DNA from: Adineta steineri
Taxonomy: Eukaryota > Rotifera > Eurotatoria > Adinetida > Adinetidae
DNA: 64,000 nucleotides
Reading direction: 5' to 3'
Assembly (NCBI GenBank): GCA_905250115.1
Contig: CAJNOI010000210.1
Coordinates: forward strand, 75,295-139,294
Shown in pieces: positions 47,327 to 59,211 of this stretch. The position numbers and the translations under genes are program-made. The notes beneath the pieces were generated by a model that made no database searches, was not told the origin of the DNA, and worked only from the letters and a program-made list of their open reading frames with translations. The number at the start of each line of letters is the position of its first letter. The stretch's first letter is position 1.

Positions 47327-50300
47327 ATGTTTTGGATACTTGTTATCTTGTCTTTATTTTTTGTTGGTGAGTCTATTAGACTCGGTAAAATAGATGATTA
47401 TTTTGTGATTGGTAATACAAGTAATACTTTAATACATATAACGGAAGAACAATGTATATGTCAAATGGCAAAATTGAATGGATTAATTATTGCTGCAAAT
47501 TATTTTCAAATAAATAACACATGCCAATTATTTATCTATAATAATAACTCAATTTTAATTGAATTTAACTTAGATTCTTCTTTTCTATTTATCAATCAAT
47601 CAGCAATAACAATAACAACAACTCTTTCAACCAACAGTAAGCATAGTATAGATAAGAAGTTTAATTTTGAATAAAGAAAATTAGATTAGAATTTTACTAT
47701 TTTAAGAATAACTGTAAGTGTAAATATTATGTTTATGAATCGCCTATATTCTTTCCCGAATTCTTTTCACCCATGCTTACTTAGATTCGTCCCAATCTTA
47801 TCAGAAATCAAAGATAGATTTTGACCTATGAAAATGATTTTTTTCGAATGAATTTGTACAGGTTCTGTGTTAATCTTTAGAGTAAAATACTCACAATTCA
47901 TTTAAACTTATTAAATATCTAATGTAAATTTCGAAATTAGCCATTATTTTATAGTCCGACCAGAGTTGCATATTGATATTACCACTACTATCGGTTTCAT
48001 TATATGCTTTCCATAAAATGAACTGTTTTTCCAACGTTGAGTAACATTAAAATATATAGCTTATATCCTTCGAACTGATGATCTCTTTTAATCGATGAAA
48101 ATCGATCGATTTGTCTATTTGGAGTTAGCTACAATTATTACTAACTGGCTTTAGTATCCAAATTTCTTACTTACATAAATTATCCATAGAAACTATTGCC
48201 GATATAGAATACAAACATATTTTACATTTCATATTATTTAGGCCCGTCCACTACGATCAACAATTTAACGTAAGATATACTATTCTCTAGCTAAACATTT
48301 CTCCAAGTTTCTATATAATTTAGTGATTCTACTACACTTTCTACAATTGCAAGTTCAACTGTCTCTTCAACTACTATCATAACCACAAGTTCAACCATTT
48401 CTACAACCACAAGCACCACCACAAGTTCAACCACCTCTTCAACAACAAGCACAACTACAAGCTCAACCATCTCTACAACAACCAGCTCAACCAGCTCAAC
48501 CACCTCTACCACAACAAGCACAACAACCAGCACTACCTCCTCGACAACAACAAGCACAACTACCAGCTCAACCACTTCTACAACAACTAGCACNNNNNNN
48601 NNNAACTACCAGCTCAACCACTTCTACAACAACTAGCACAACCACCTCTAAAACAACAACCGCAAAAATCAGTAAGTTCACTAACGATGATTAAACATAA
48701 ATTAAAGTATATCAAATAAAAGAATCAAATTTTAACATTAAACGTAATAGGGCTGGACTCAGTTCCATCATTTTCAACTGCTATAGTTTGGTCTTTTTAA
48801 CTTGAAGCATTCGTTGTAGAAATCCTTGAAAGGGAAACTAAGTAGACTGATACATGATAAAATTGTATATTTCATTAATTTAGTATATATGTCTAATTTT
48901 TCGAAAATAGCATCAGCTTTGAATAGAAAAGTAGGGAATTTGCTAGTTTGTCCGGTAAAAGCTATGCTAGCAAATGTCAAAAGAATTTTTCGTTACTAAG
49001 ATACACATAATATTCGTAATTAGCTTTACAAATTATGTATAAAAAAAACTTAATATTTTTCGGTCATTGTTGGAAAAACGCGAGCAATTTTTACATAAGC
49101 TTCTTTTGATTTTCGATTGCTTTTCTAATGTTAATTACGAATATCACATCTGTTTTGGACAAGAAAAAAGCTTTTTAGAATGAGAATTGGAGTAATAATA
49201 TGAGTATGGGCTGAGCTTTATCTGTAGAAACCTTCTCCCATTTTTGCCTTTTAACCAGTCATTTTTCAATCTCTATTATATTAATATTTGTTTTATATTA
49301 CAAAGATGCCTTCACGATTCTTTATACATTTGATAATACTACTAATGATTATTATTACGGCAACTACAGTGCCGTTTCATACAATTCTCCCCAATACATT
49401 TCGCCTGGATACAATGGACGTGGTTATTCTATTCAACTCCTTTCAGCTCAATCACAGTATCTGACAATTGCTAATCATATGGACTTTTATAATAGAAGTT
49501 TCACTGTAGAAGCATGGATTTATCCTTCAACTATTTCTACTGGTAGTCCGTATGTTGATATGGTGATCTATGCTCAGACAAGTGCTACTCAAATTTATCA
49601 AGTTATGTATATGATGTTAAGAAATGGAACAGGCTATGGTGCTTTCTACGGTGATGATGTACAAGGATCAACAACATTTCAAGCACTCGAATGGCAACAT
49701 ATAGCATTTACATATGATTACATGATGACAACACAAGTTATATATATTAATGGTGTTGCAGGTAAACGACTAGAGATTATTTTTGTTTTATATAACATTA
49801 CAACAATGCATTCTTTCTTTATTAGATGCTGTAAATTCTCAAGCACCACCTTGTTTAAGCACAGGTGGAATACAGACAATTGGTGTATATACGAGTTATA
49901 ACGGTGGTTTTTATAATGGATATATTGATCAATTGGAAATTTCACTCGGTAGAGCAAAATCAGCAGCTGAAATCTTAGACGGTGCAACATTAGTTGCATA
50001 TTACTCAATGGATGATCCGAATAACCCTGGTAGGGATAGTGGTCCTAATCAAATAACAGGCATCGCCAGTGGACCGATTAGTAGTGATCAAGGACGAGTT
50101 GGACAGTCACTTTTATTATATACGAACTCAAGTTATATTCAAATAACAGGTCTAGTTTTATTGGGACAATCATACAGTCCTTTTTCAGTTGCAGTATGGA
50201 TACGACCATTAATATCCGTTACAAATGGTGGTACAATTGTGCACTTTTCTGACCATCTCGAGGGTACGGGTTTTTGCTTTCCATTTATAGGTTTAAGTTC

Positions 50301-50637
50301 GTCGGGACAGATAGTCGTACAAATTTATAATGGTGGTGTACCTGCAATTACTGGCCCTGTTCTGACAGTTGGTCAGTGGGTTCATATAGTAGAAACGTAT
50401 AGCAAACTTAATGGATTGCGTTTATACGTAAATGGTATCCTCTACGAACAAATCAGTACATCGCCCTATATAGGAAGTGGTGTACCGATGATCTTTACTC
50501 TAGGACAACCTTTGCTTGGAGTTGGTTGTTCCAACAATAACATTCACATGAATTATTATCAAGGAGATATTGATGAATTATATATTTACAGTAGAGAACT
50601 ATCGCAAGCAGATATTACTGCATTAGCAAATCCGTAG
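47327..50637 (+). CDS. Secreted protein: N-terminal domain, Thr/Ser-rich mucin linker, two LamG-like domains
   Basis: Exons: 47327 to about 47636 (signal peptide MFWILVILSLFFVGESI and a Cys-containing domain, perhaps apple/PAN-like), about 48324-48671 (Thr/Ser-rich linker, interrupted by ten Ns at 48594-48603), 49306-49761 and 49826-50637. The last two carry two concanavalin A-like LamG_3 domains: SFTVEAWIYPSTIS...EWQHIAFTYD...YINGVA, and SPFSVAVWIRPLI...GQWVHIVETYS...LYVNGILY. Linker-to-LamG and LamG-to-LamG splice phases agree. The exon 1 to linker junction does not fit with the best donor at 47637, so a small exon may be missing or a weaker donor near 47670 is used. The product is probably an extracellular, heavily O-glycosylated, glycan-binding protein. 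The linker repeat is where the assembly broke. Confidence 0.72.
48594..48603. other. Assembly gap (10 Ns)
   Basis: Ten Ns inside the Thr/Ser-coding tandem repeat. The text before and after the gap is nearly identical (CTACCAGCTCAACCACTTCT on both sides), so the true repeat length is unknown. Confidence 0.99.
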
Positions 50638-52100
50638 CATGAAACTTATCTTCAAAAATTTATATACAGCAAGCAAGGGGGAAAGCAGACTTTAGTAATG
50701 CGTACTTCACTTATATTGCACCTGTACTTCACGGTACTTCAAAAACATTTTGAAGTAAATAAAGTCGCACTTTTTTCCTCCTTGACCACAAATAACATTG
50801 CTTTGTTCATAAAGAACGTTAAATATTGTTTATTTTTGAAAACATAAATAAATAAATAAATAAAATGATATCACATAAAGTCAACTGAACAAAAGGCAAA
50901 GAATACGAGTACTGCTGATGATAAAGAGATAAAATTCTTTAATTGATTACAATTAGATCAGTACTGCTTGATTTTTTTCTTTAGTTTGTCACCAATAAAA
51001 AATATATTTAACAATTAGCAACACGTTCCATAAAGTAAATGTAAAAACTTGTTTTAAATAATATAAAGTCGATACTTGTGCATATATAATTGAACTAACT
51101 GATAAATAAGATTGCAATTGATAAGAATCTGATGAGTAATCACGTAGTCTTTTATGTATATATGAACAAAACCAATAATTTTAAACGTATTACTAACAAA
51201 ACTTATATACTTATTTGTTAAAGACGACTAAGAAAAAATTACTAAACATCTTGTAGGAAGTTCATTTTTGCATATGGAGAAAGTTAGGAGAATTAATACT
51301 CACAATTGCTTCTTGTCATATTGTATGTAATTCTTTATATATACCGGTATATCAGATGGAACAGATTGACGAAACTTCATTTGATCCTCTAATGGGTAAA
51401 TTATGAATAATGATTTCGAAAAAGCGACTCTTTCATCGTCTTAATTACTGGCCATACCAAAGCGTATTCGACATGATAATTAAATATAAAGGATATTAAA
51501 TCTTCTTCAGGCATCTTTCATCAAAAATTATAACTTATTACTTTAAGAAATCAAATGAAAGTTGTAGAATAGATCTATGGTTGTATAAGTATGACGTGAA
51601 GTTCTTGCTGCGAAATACTCATATAAATAAATTAAATCTGATATCTTTGTCGTAGTTTCAATCAGATAATGAATCAAATATCGAACTACAAAATAAAATA
51701 TAATACACGATAAGATTTAAAATAATTAAAAACCCAGCAAAAATTATATATGAGAAAACACGTGCTCAATATGTTCTTTAACTTTATAGAATAGTTTATT
51801 ATTCTTTCATTATATTGCCTTCATCTTTTCATGTATTTACACTTCAAAAACATAACAATATACTTTTCTTCTTCTATAATATATTGAAAGCAAAGCTATT
51901 TATTATTATCAGTTCATTTTATATCAAATAATAACAATATTTTTTAAAAACCTATGCATAGTCTGTGATACAATTTAACTATTAAAAAATTGCGATAGTT
52001 TGTGTAAGTATAATTAATAATCGATAATATTATATAATGAGTATAATTAAATAGAGAATAAAACAAGAGTTTAATTTTGTGAAATAAATATTGCATGCTT
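50638..52100. other. Intergenic, AT-rich
   Basis: No gene, RNA or element recognised. AATAAATAAATAAATAAA near 50846 probably contains the LamG gene's polyadenylation signal. Confidence 0.45.
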
Positions 52101-53869
52101 TTATTTTACAGTAAAAAAGCATATTTCATCGCTGATTTCAAATGAACGTATTTTACTGCCCATATTTGTGACCTTTTTTGGTGAAGCACCTTGAATATCA
52201 TCAACTAATGTTTTAATAAGTTCGATTGCTGTTCCAGCTCGAAGATAACCACCACCTGCTACGTCCATATAACTAGTAAGTAAATCGGCTTGTCCACGTA
52301 ACGCGACACTTCGCCGATCAAGTTTTTAAAATTTTTTTTTTCGAGTTGAACAGATTTGAACAAGCTACTAGACGCAGTTTTTAACGCTGATTACGAATCT
52401 GAGATTTATTTTATAAAAAATTCAGATTTTATTATCAAAAACTGGGTTTTAAACTTTTGAAAAATCGTATTTCGAGTTTTCTACCCAAGAAAGTTTTCCA
52501 AAAATTTGCGAGAGACGTATCATTCAATGCAGAATTGGATTCTCTACAAAATGGCTTATTTAGTTTTGATTTTAATAGCTGGTAACAATTTTTAACCTCC
52601 AATACCCTCCCCAACTTCCGGTCCAGTTTTTAAGCTCCCTCGTGGATGAATTAATCTGATTCTTTAGTACACGTTTATCTACACAGTAATGAGTAACCGT
52701 TAAAAAATTCAAATCATTCGGACGATATTAACTACCTCAAAAATGGCTCACAAAAAAGTGTGTAACAGCGTTACGAAAAACGTAACAGCGTTACGTTTGT
52801 TTTTTGCATTTTTCACACAAACAAAAATAGCTAAAAGGAATTTTTTTTTGGTTTTCGAAAGCTCGTTTAAAGCTCTACAAACGTAGTTCTAAGAGCATTT
52901 CTTTTGAACAAAATATATCGCAAGAAATTAAAGTTTTCTTGGTGGTACTGAAGAATAAGGGTCTTTTTATGTAACAGTGTTACGCGACAATGTAACCCTT
53001 ACAGATATCCGAGGCTTCAACAAAAAAATATCGTTTTTATAGAATAAGTAGAGTTCGATAAGCTGCATCGAATGGCGTTTGAACGAACGTTCTACCTATT
53101 ACACTTTCCGAGATAATTGAACAAGAATGTGTCAAAAACGTAACAGCGTTACGCTTGGACAAGCCGAAATCTTCTATAACATAAATACCACCCGATTGAA
53201 CTTTTGGTAGTAGATGATTAAACGAAGTAATTTGTTGATTCATTGTATGACCACCATCATCAACAATAACATCAAATTTACCTTTTGTTGATGTTATATT
53301 ATTTAAAACTGCTACATCATCTTGACTGCCATAGAACATTGTGATATTCAACTATAATAGAAAAATAGACGGTACGATCGTAGACCAAAGTTTAGATAAA
53401 ATGATATTCATTCTTGAGATATTAAAAAAAAACTTACCTTCGAGTTGTGAGCTTTATGCCAAGCTTCACCACAGGCACGATTGAATTCAAGAAAATAAAT
53501 ATTTGCTTGTGGTCCGAGATATTGACGCCATACATGTGCTGATGCTCCAGCTCCATAATCCATTCCACATCCAAGTCCAATTTCGAGTATATGTAAATTA
53601 GATCCTACATATTTTCTTATATATTTCTCATAAAGTACTTCATAATGATGAGTAGTAACTTTGTCTGTTCTATATTGTTGACTTACGCGTAAAAATGAAT
53701 GCTCATCTGAAATTTGTTCTTTACGATAATTCACACCATCTGAAGTTATATTAGGAGTTCGACAAAGATTTTGATATATTTGAGCACTATAATGTGAATC
53801 TTTAACAAATAATAACAGTCCAATCAATGTTAGGGTGCATATTGCAATAATAATTGAGCAATTGTTCAT
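52101..53869 (-). pseudogene. MycE/MycF-like methyltransferase gene split by a DNA transposon
   Basis: Exon 1 is 53869-53438: a TM anchor (residues about 5-22), then DKVTTHHYEVLYEKYI and the SAM-binding LHILEIGLGCGMDYGAG. Exon 2 starts at 53351 after an 86-base intron and runs FDVIVDDGGHTMNQQITSF...GGIYVIED, where the metal/His motif of the MycE/MycF sugar O-methyltransferase family is visible. It is then interrupted at 53170 by an 881-bp inverted-repeat element. The coding frame resumes at 52285 with LLTSYMDVAGGG and ends at 52101. Excluding the element and one 4-bp target copy, the frame is continuous with no other lesion. As it stands, translation runs into the element and stops at 53037 (248 residues), losing the C-terminal ~60 residues. 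The family is mainly bacterial, so horizontal origin is possible. Confidence 0.8.
52286..53166. mobile_element. DNA transposon, 881 bp, inside methyltransferase exon
   Basis: Ends are inverted: CGGCTTGTCCACGTAACGC at 52286-52304 and, on the opposite strand at the other end, CGGCTTGTCCAAGCGTAACG. They are flanked by AAAT direct repeats (52282-52285, 53167-53170), a 4-bp target duplication. The interior has several copies of the palindromic word CGTAACAGCGTTACG (about 52768-52800 twice, 53139-53153) and variants near 52975. No transposase frame; non-autonomous. The superfamily is unassigned; 4-bp duplications occur in Sola and CMC/Chapaev-like groups. Confidence 0.85.
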
Positions 53870-54394
53870 TGTATTGAATTAACTGTATTTAATTCTTCAT
53901 CTAACTTAAATAAAAATAACTACAATGGATCTTTTATGATTATATCATTCTCTGTTTTTAAAAAAAAACAACCTAATTAAATTATTATTGTTATTCTCAA
54001 CAAATCAATTTGCTAACAAATTTTCTAGATAACACGTCTACTGATTGTTTTCTTGAGAATCAAATAAATATTTATGAATCTTATTTAATACTGATCTGTA
54101 AAGAAAATATTGATAGCATTTTTAACCTTTACTGTTGAGAAATCTGCTGATTAAAATTAACTCAATAGTAGTTTTACTTTGTTAATTGCGCATACATGCG
54201 AAAAAACATAATTAACACTTACAAATTCATTTAATATGATCTCATTTATAGTACACGCACATACTAGTGTAATTATAGTTGTTCTTGATTTAATACGAAA
54301 CAGTGAATACGTAGTTTACCGCCTCTTTTTAATTAAAAAAAGGAGCAAGATAAAGATTTTTCTTTTACCAAGCAATTTGATAACTGGAAGAAGT
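53870..54394. other. Intergenic, methyltransferase promoter side
   Basis: AT-rich, no gene found. Ends in the 8-bp target duplication of the hAT element. Confidence 0.4.
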
Positions 54395-54402
54395 GTGATA
54401 AA

Positions 54403-55603
54403 CAGGATTGCCAAATCCAAATTTTAGAAATCAGGAAGTTTTCGTTAAAACACAGGAGTTGCTCAGAAGATTTTCTTTAAAAAATCAGGAGAATTTTTTC
54501 TTTAACTAAGAAGGAAAATACAGCAGTGTCACGCACTTTTTATTCTCAAATGTTTACAGTTTTGGTTCTTAATAAGCAAGTTAATGAAACGATCTATCTT
54601 ACTGAGCAAAACAAAGAAACACAGGAAGATAATTACACATCGTTTAGTTTACTAATTATTTTCAAGCTGTACATTGAAAAATACAAATAAAACTGATTTA
54701 AGCATGTCTTAAGAAACTTCCGAAGAACCGAAACAGAATACAGTAAAGCACCTACATTCTTTTTTGATATTATTGTTATATGTTTGCATTTTTCTTCAAA
54801 GTGAATTTGTTTGTTTAACAATTCTATACTATTTCACAGATTTACTCATTTTAATTTTGAGCTCGACATCTATTAAGCTTATTTTTTTTATTCTATTTTT
54901 ATTATCATATCGTCAAAATTTTGTGTAACTGATGATTAGTTTTTTAAACTCATTATTTATCGACCCATGGTAGCACTAGAATCGGATGGAATTTAACAAG
55001 ATCGACCGGCCTGTAGAGATGGAAATTTTACGAATTAGGATTCTTCAATGGCCTCTTCTTTGTCGATCATGTTCCTGGCGATAAAAAACCTAATATAGCG
55101 TACACATTACTGGTAGAGTTGGTAAAGTAAGGCACAAAATACAGGTTATCTAATTATTCATTGTAATGCTCTATTAAAAATATGGTTTTTGTTGCATGTG
55201 TCATATATGCTCTCTGAAAGTATACACTGGCACAAAACTCTTTCCTCTATTTGTTTCTTTTTTACCATACCTTGTATAAAATTCACTACCAAATGAAATA
55301 TAACTTCAGAGTTTTATTACATTGTGATCGTTTTATTATACTGAAATAACACGCTTAAGTCATATCTCTACTAGACAATAAATTCTATACAAAGTATGAC
55401 AGCACAGTAATAAAAATGGTGGACAGTTTTTTTTTGTTCGTAGATGTATCTCATATTTGGATTCACATTTCTAGAATGTTTTTGTTAAAACTTAGGTAAG
55501 AAAAGAAATAAAAATTAGGAGAAAATCTTTAAAATCAGTTTCTAATTTCAGAAGAAATATCGTCAGGAGAAATGTTTAAAAATTAGGAGATTTGGCAACC
55601 CTG
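54403..55603. mobile_element. Non-autonomous hAT transposon, 1201 bp
   Basis: Ends CAGGATTGCCAAATCC (54403-54418) and, on the opposite strand, CAGGGTTGCCAAATCTCC. A perfect 8-bp target duplication GTGATAAA lies on both sides (54395-54402, 55604-55611). The CAGGGTTGCCA end and 8-bp duplication are hAT hallmarks. Subterminal words such as AATCAGGAGAA and AATTAGGAGA recur at both ends. No transposase frame was found inside. Confidence 0.93.
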
Positions 55604-55611
55604 GTGATAAA

Positions 55612-55975
55612 TATTAAACGCTCTTCAATGAAAAAACTATTTGTAAACTGATTGATCAATTTTTTAACTTAAATTTTTTTTCATAGATGCGCAATGGTAA
55701 CACATAATTTTTTCTCTGAATGTAAAACTATGACATAACTAAATATTTACTAATTAATTCATTATATCTATCTGGATGTACATAACCACTTCCTTTTTAA
55801 GACATGCTTATCATACTCTCAAAATATTAAATTTCTACCGGTATGTGCTATTTCACAACTTGATATTCTTTAATAAATAATTATCAGTAACTCAGTGTAA
55901 AATCAGATCTTTCTTTTCTTATGATTTCTTCAATCGATTTTTATTAGATTTAATTAAACCTGATACTATTCGACT
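55612..55975. other. Spacer between two hAT-type elements
   Basis: AT-rich, nothing recognised. Confidence 0.4.
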
Positions 55976-56199
55976 CAGTGGTGGGCTTAGGGGGGAGGGC
56001 AATCATCCCATCGCCGCCCCTTCCGAATTTTTTTTGATTTTTTACAGCGAAAATGAACGAAAAAATAGATTTACACTATTTCGACTGGACTCAAAAAATA
56101 GTTTTTAGTCAAAATCGCCCCCCTCTCCTCAGTTATCGCCCCTCCATACTCAAAAAAAGAATCGCCCCTCTTCCTTCTAAAATCCTAGATCCGCCAATG
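55976..56199. mobile_element. hAT-type MITE, 224 bp
   Basis: The left end CAGTGGTGGGCTTAGG and the right end (opposite strand) CATTGGCGGATCTAGG form imperfect inverted repeats of the CAGTGGCGGATCTAGG type seen in hAT MITEs. Flanks ATTCGACT / ACTCTACT match at 6 of 8 positions. The interior is rich in C runs (GCCCCTC words). No coding capacity. Confidence 0.7.
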
Positions 56200-56234
56200 A
56201 CTCTACTCTTGGGATTGATAATTTCCTTACCATC

Positions 56235-56445
56235 AAGGGTGGCGCGAGTCAGCCAACATTGGGGGGGTGTAACCAAAAATTTTTGAATTTTTGGGGGGTG
56301 TAGTGGAATTTTTTTGATTTTTTAGGGAGTGTAGCATGATCTTTGTTCAAAAAATTAAGAAAATTTGCCGATTTTGTTGAGCAAAAAATAGAAATTTTCA
56401 AAGATTGGGGGGTGTTACACTCTCGACACCCCGGTCGCGCCATCC
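56235..56445. repeat. Dispersed G-run repeat, copy 2
   Basis: Same-orientation match to 45915-46088 with an extra internal segment. Here the ends show a short inverted match (GGGTGGCGCGA left; GGATGGCGCGA on the opposite strand right), suggesting a decayed DNA-transposon MITE. It lies directly next to the hAT MITE. Confidence 0.8.
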
Positions 56446-56559
56446 CGGAACCCTCGTCTAAAGACTCGCTTAGCTCTTTCTCGTAGTAGGATGTGGGTGA
56501 AAAGGCGGCCAGCATCCGTTCTTACACCCACACCCAAATATTCGGATGAGTTTTCTGTA

Positions 56560-57720
56560 AGCGTCTATTGAATCTATTCTTGTAGCTTAAAAATACCACA
56601 ATATAATCAATAAAAAATACTATCTTGTTTTCAAAAACCTTCACTGTGATTATTTGTTCAATCAGGTATTTCATAGACATTCCATGTAGATACTTGGCCC
56701 GTTCAATGATCATTGAAATAATGTAACAACTCTGAAATGTCTTCACGTTCATCATCATTTAATTCTTGAACATATAATGCAGGTACCAATGCTAAAGCCA
56801 TTGCTTGTTCAATAACATTTCGAATCATAAGATTATTAAAGTAATTTGATATTAAACTTAATGATTGAACATGTATATAAATCGATTGGCAAAAATGAAA
56901 AAAAAACATCCTTTTTGAACGATCTTATTCAAGAAGTAGATTTAAAAAAACAGAAAAAAGTTATGCATTAATAAAATTGTAGTTAGTTTAGACCATAATT
57001 GTACCTGAATTAAAATTGCCTTTGTAAGTGTTAGGTTTTTTGATTAGTATCTATTACTCCTTCCTACGTAGATACGTAAGCGGGATGATAATCTTTCGAA
57101 AATCTGGGTCTGTATAAGAATTTCTCTCTCCTTTGCTAAAATCCTACCTGAACTGTATTATTCTCGATAAGGGTATAAACAAAAAAGTTAGCGACAACAT
57201 AGTATCACCAGTCGACGCTAACAGTAAGACCTTGTTCAAAATCTGTCATTATGTTCACAGGGTCTAGTTTTTTATTAAATTCTTTAATTAATCAAATAAA
57301 ACGCTGAATAAGTATAAATAATTTGGTGCTTTTCGATCAGGAAGAAGTGCATAAACGACCGGTACACCTATCGTAAAAAGAAGATAATTTATTAGTATGA
57401 GAAATTATTATTTCCAAGTAGTTTTATATTGTAAATATAGCTTACATGATCTATGATGTATTGCTTGTATAATAAAGACTTGATCAAATTGTGCAGGTGA
57501 CGTTGAAAATGTACCATCCATATATAGTTTTTCACTGTTAAATAATAAGGAAAGTTGAATATCTGACGACCAAACTAAAATTCTTCCTGATGGTTGTATA
57601 TTATCCGATAAACTGAATTAGAATTGTGCATTTTCACTATCATGTAATAACAAACGATCACGATCAAGAAAATCTCTGGTATATGTATCAGGTATGATAA
57701 ACGACAATGAATTTGATATC
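56560..57720 (-). pseudogene. MULE-type transposase domain pseudogene
   Basis: Minus-strand fragments appear in the order of a MULE transposase domain: DFLDRDRLLLHDS, RILVWSSDIQLSLLFNS, EKLYMDGTFSTSPAQFDQVF (DGTF motif), VPVVYALLPDRKAPNYLYLF, a fragment with DPVNIMTDFEQ, then FHFCQSIYIHVQSLSL and RNVIEQAMALALVPALYV. These include two of the three acidic catalytic positions (the D of DGTF and of MTDFE). The frame is broken by a TAA after ENAQF (about 57612), a frame break after the YLF segment (about 57296), and further shifts, so no full product can be made. Some breaks may be short introns: GTAAGC follows the first fragment. It could be a decayed host gene with a MULE domain or a transposon remnant. 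Confidence 0.72.
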
Positions 57721-57763
57721 GGAGGAAGCTGGTGTGAGTGTGAGCCTTGTTCATATCACACAC

Positions 57764-59211
57764 CCATTCACACCCTCAAGAAATAAAAACAATTTCATTC
57801 AGATGGTTACTGTAATAGGTTTTCCCCTGAAACAATACTATGACTTCGATTATTTCACGAAAACCAAAATCATTGTATTAGTTCCGTAATTTTTTCATCT
57901 CAGGCATCATATTTATCTTGTTTTCACAGATTAATGAAAACGAGTTTTAACGATATGAAAATGATTAATATGAACTACTCATAGATGCTCTTCATAATAC
58001 ATATCAGCGTGTGCTCAAATCGACTATGTAATGACAGAAAGTATGTCTAGACTTCCTTTTTTGATAAATTTTTGAAGTTTACAGTTCAAGTATCATTCAT
58101 CTAAGTGTGTAGATGACTTTGGTATAAAATGGTTATATCTATTTTTTGCATCATGCTCATAGCATAACTTTCAGAAGGTTTTTATTATATTCATGACATG
58201 ATTCTCATACAGGCTAAATGATTCTTATGGTATAATACGCATATAGATTTTGGTTTTCCTGACGAAATATTGTGATTATATTCCTGTAACTATAATCATT
58301 TTTGTCAAATGGAAGTGTTCCCAGTCAGACAAGCTTTAAAAAAAACGACGTTTTTATGCGTAAAAAGTATATATTTTTGCATAATAAAGAAATTTGTTTA
58401 TGGAAAAAAGGCAAGTTTATAAGTATTCACGTTGTGAAATTCGTTTTTTTCCATACTTGTCTGACTGGGTAGAAGTTTATGCATGAATTTAAAATAAATC
58501 AAAAATAATATTCCTTTCACATTGAGAAATGGAATTTTTTTGTCTTCGTCATCATTTTTTCTGTAGTAAAGCTTCTATTAAACGATGTATTATACATTGT
58601 TTTTTATTCTATGGGAATTTTTTCACTTCATAAAGAATTTTTCAATTTTCGAGCCGCCACTGCCGATAAGAAATAAACATAGGAGCTGCGTTGCCGACAG
58701 TTGAAAAAAAGGACAAATTTCAAAAAGTCGCCCTCAGTCAATTCATCAGCTTCTACTTCTAACGGCGTGTTAAGTAGTGAATCAGAACAAAAGTTTATTT
58801 CTTTATGCATTCATATTTACATTTCTTTCTTGTTTTACTGTTCTGATCTTCTTGTATTTTTTCCCAATGTAATTGTATGAGTATTGTCGAAGCTTATAAA
58901 TCGACTTTATATTACTGTAAAAATGCAAACTCCAAGTAAAAAATTTCATTTTCGATACGCTTTCATTTATTGTAAAATTTATTACTTATTCGGTTAGAAT
59001 TTCTAATGATATCTCTTTTGTGATTCACTAATCTTTCCCATATCAGAAATCGTTCAAAGTAGATAGAATTAGTTTGATAATTTTATTTCATAAATTTTCT
59101 ACGTCGTGTTTTCGCCGTTCACTTATTATAAATTATAACCAACACATAAACTAATATAATATCGTTTCAGAATTTCATTCATCAATATTCTTATACTGAA
59201 CGCTATAAGAT
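57764..59211. other. Intergenic before cullin
   Basis: Contains a 150-bp MITE (58320-58469). A 60-codon minus-strand ORF at 58628-58810 is not convincing. The cullin promoter should be in the last few hundred bases; TATAAATTATAACC near 59127 is a possible TATA-like site. Confidence 0.4.
58320..58469. mobile_element. Small MITE, 150 bp
   Basis: Terminal inverted repeats CCCAGTCAGACAAG at 58320-58333 and exact complement at 58456-58469; the match extends imperfectly to AAAAAACGA on both sides. The flanking target duplication is unclear (GGAAGTGTT left, TAGAAGTTT right). It cannot be assigned to a superfamily. Confidence 0.75.

Noticed and set aside
48291..48593. Minus-strand ORF rich in Val-Glu repeats
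   Set aside because: It is the antisense shadow of the Thr/Ser-coding linker of the LamG protein and runs into the N gap.
53037..53351. Natural C-terminus of the methyltransferase at 53037
   Set aside because: The last ~45 residues are encoded by the inserted transposon; the genuine C-terminal codons resume beyond it at 52285.
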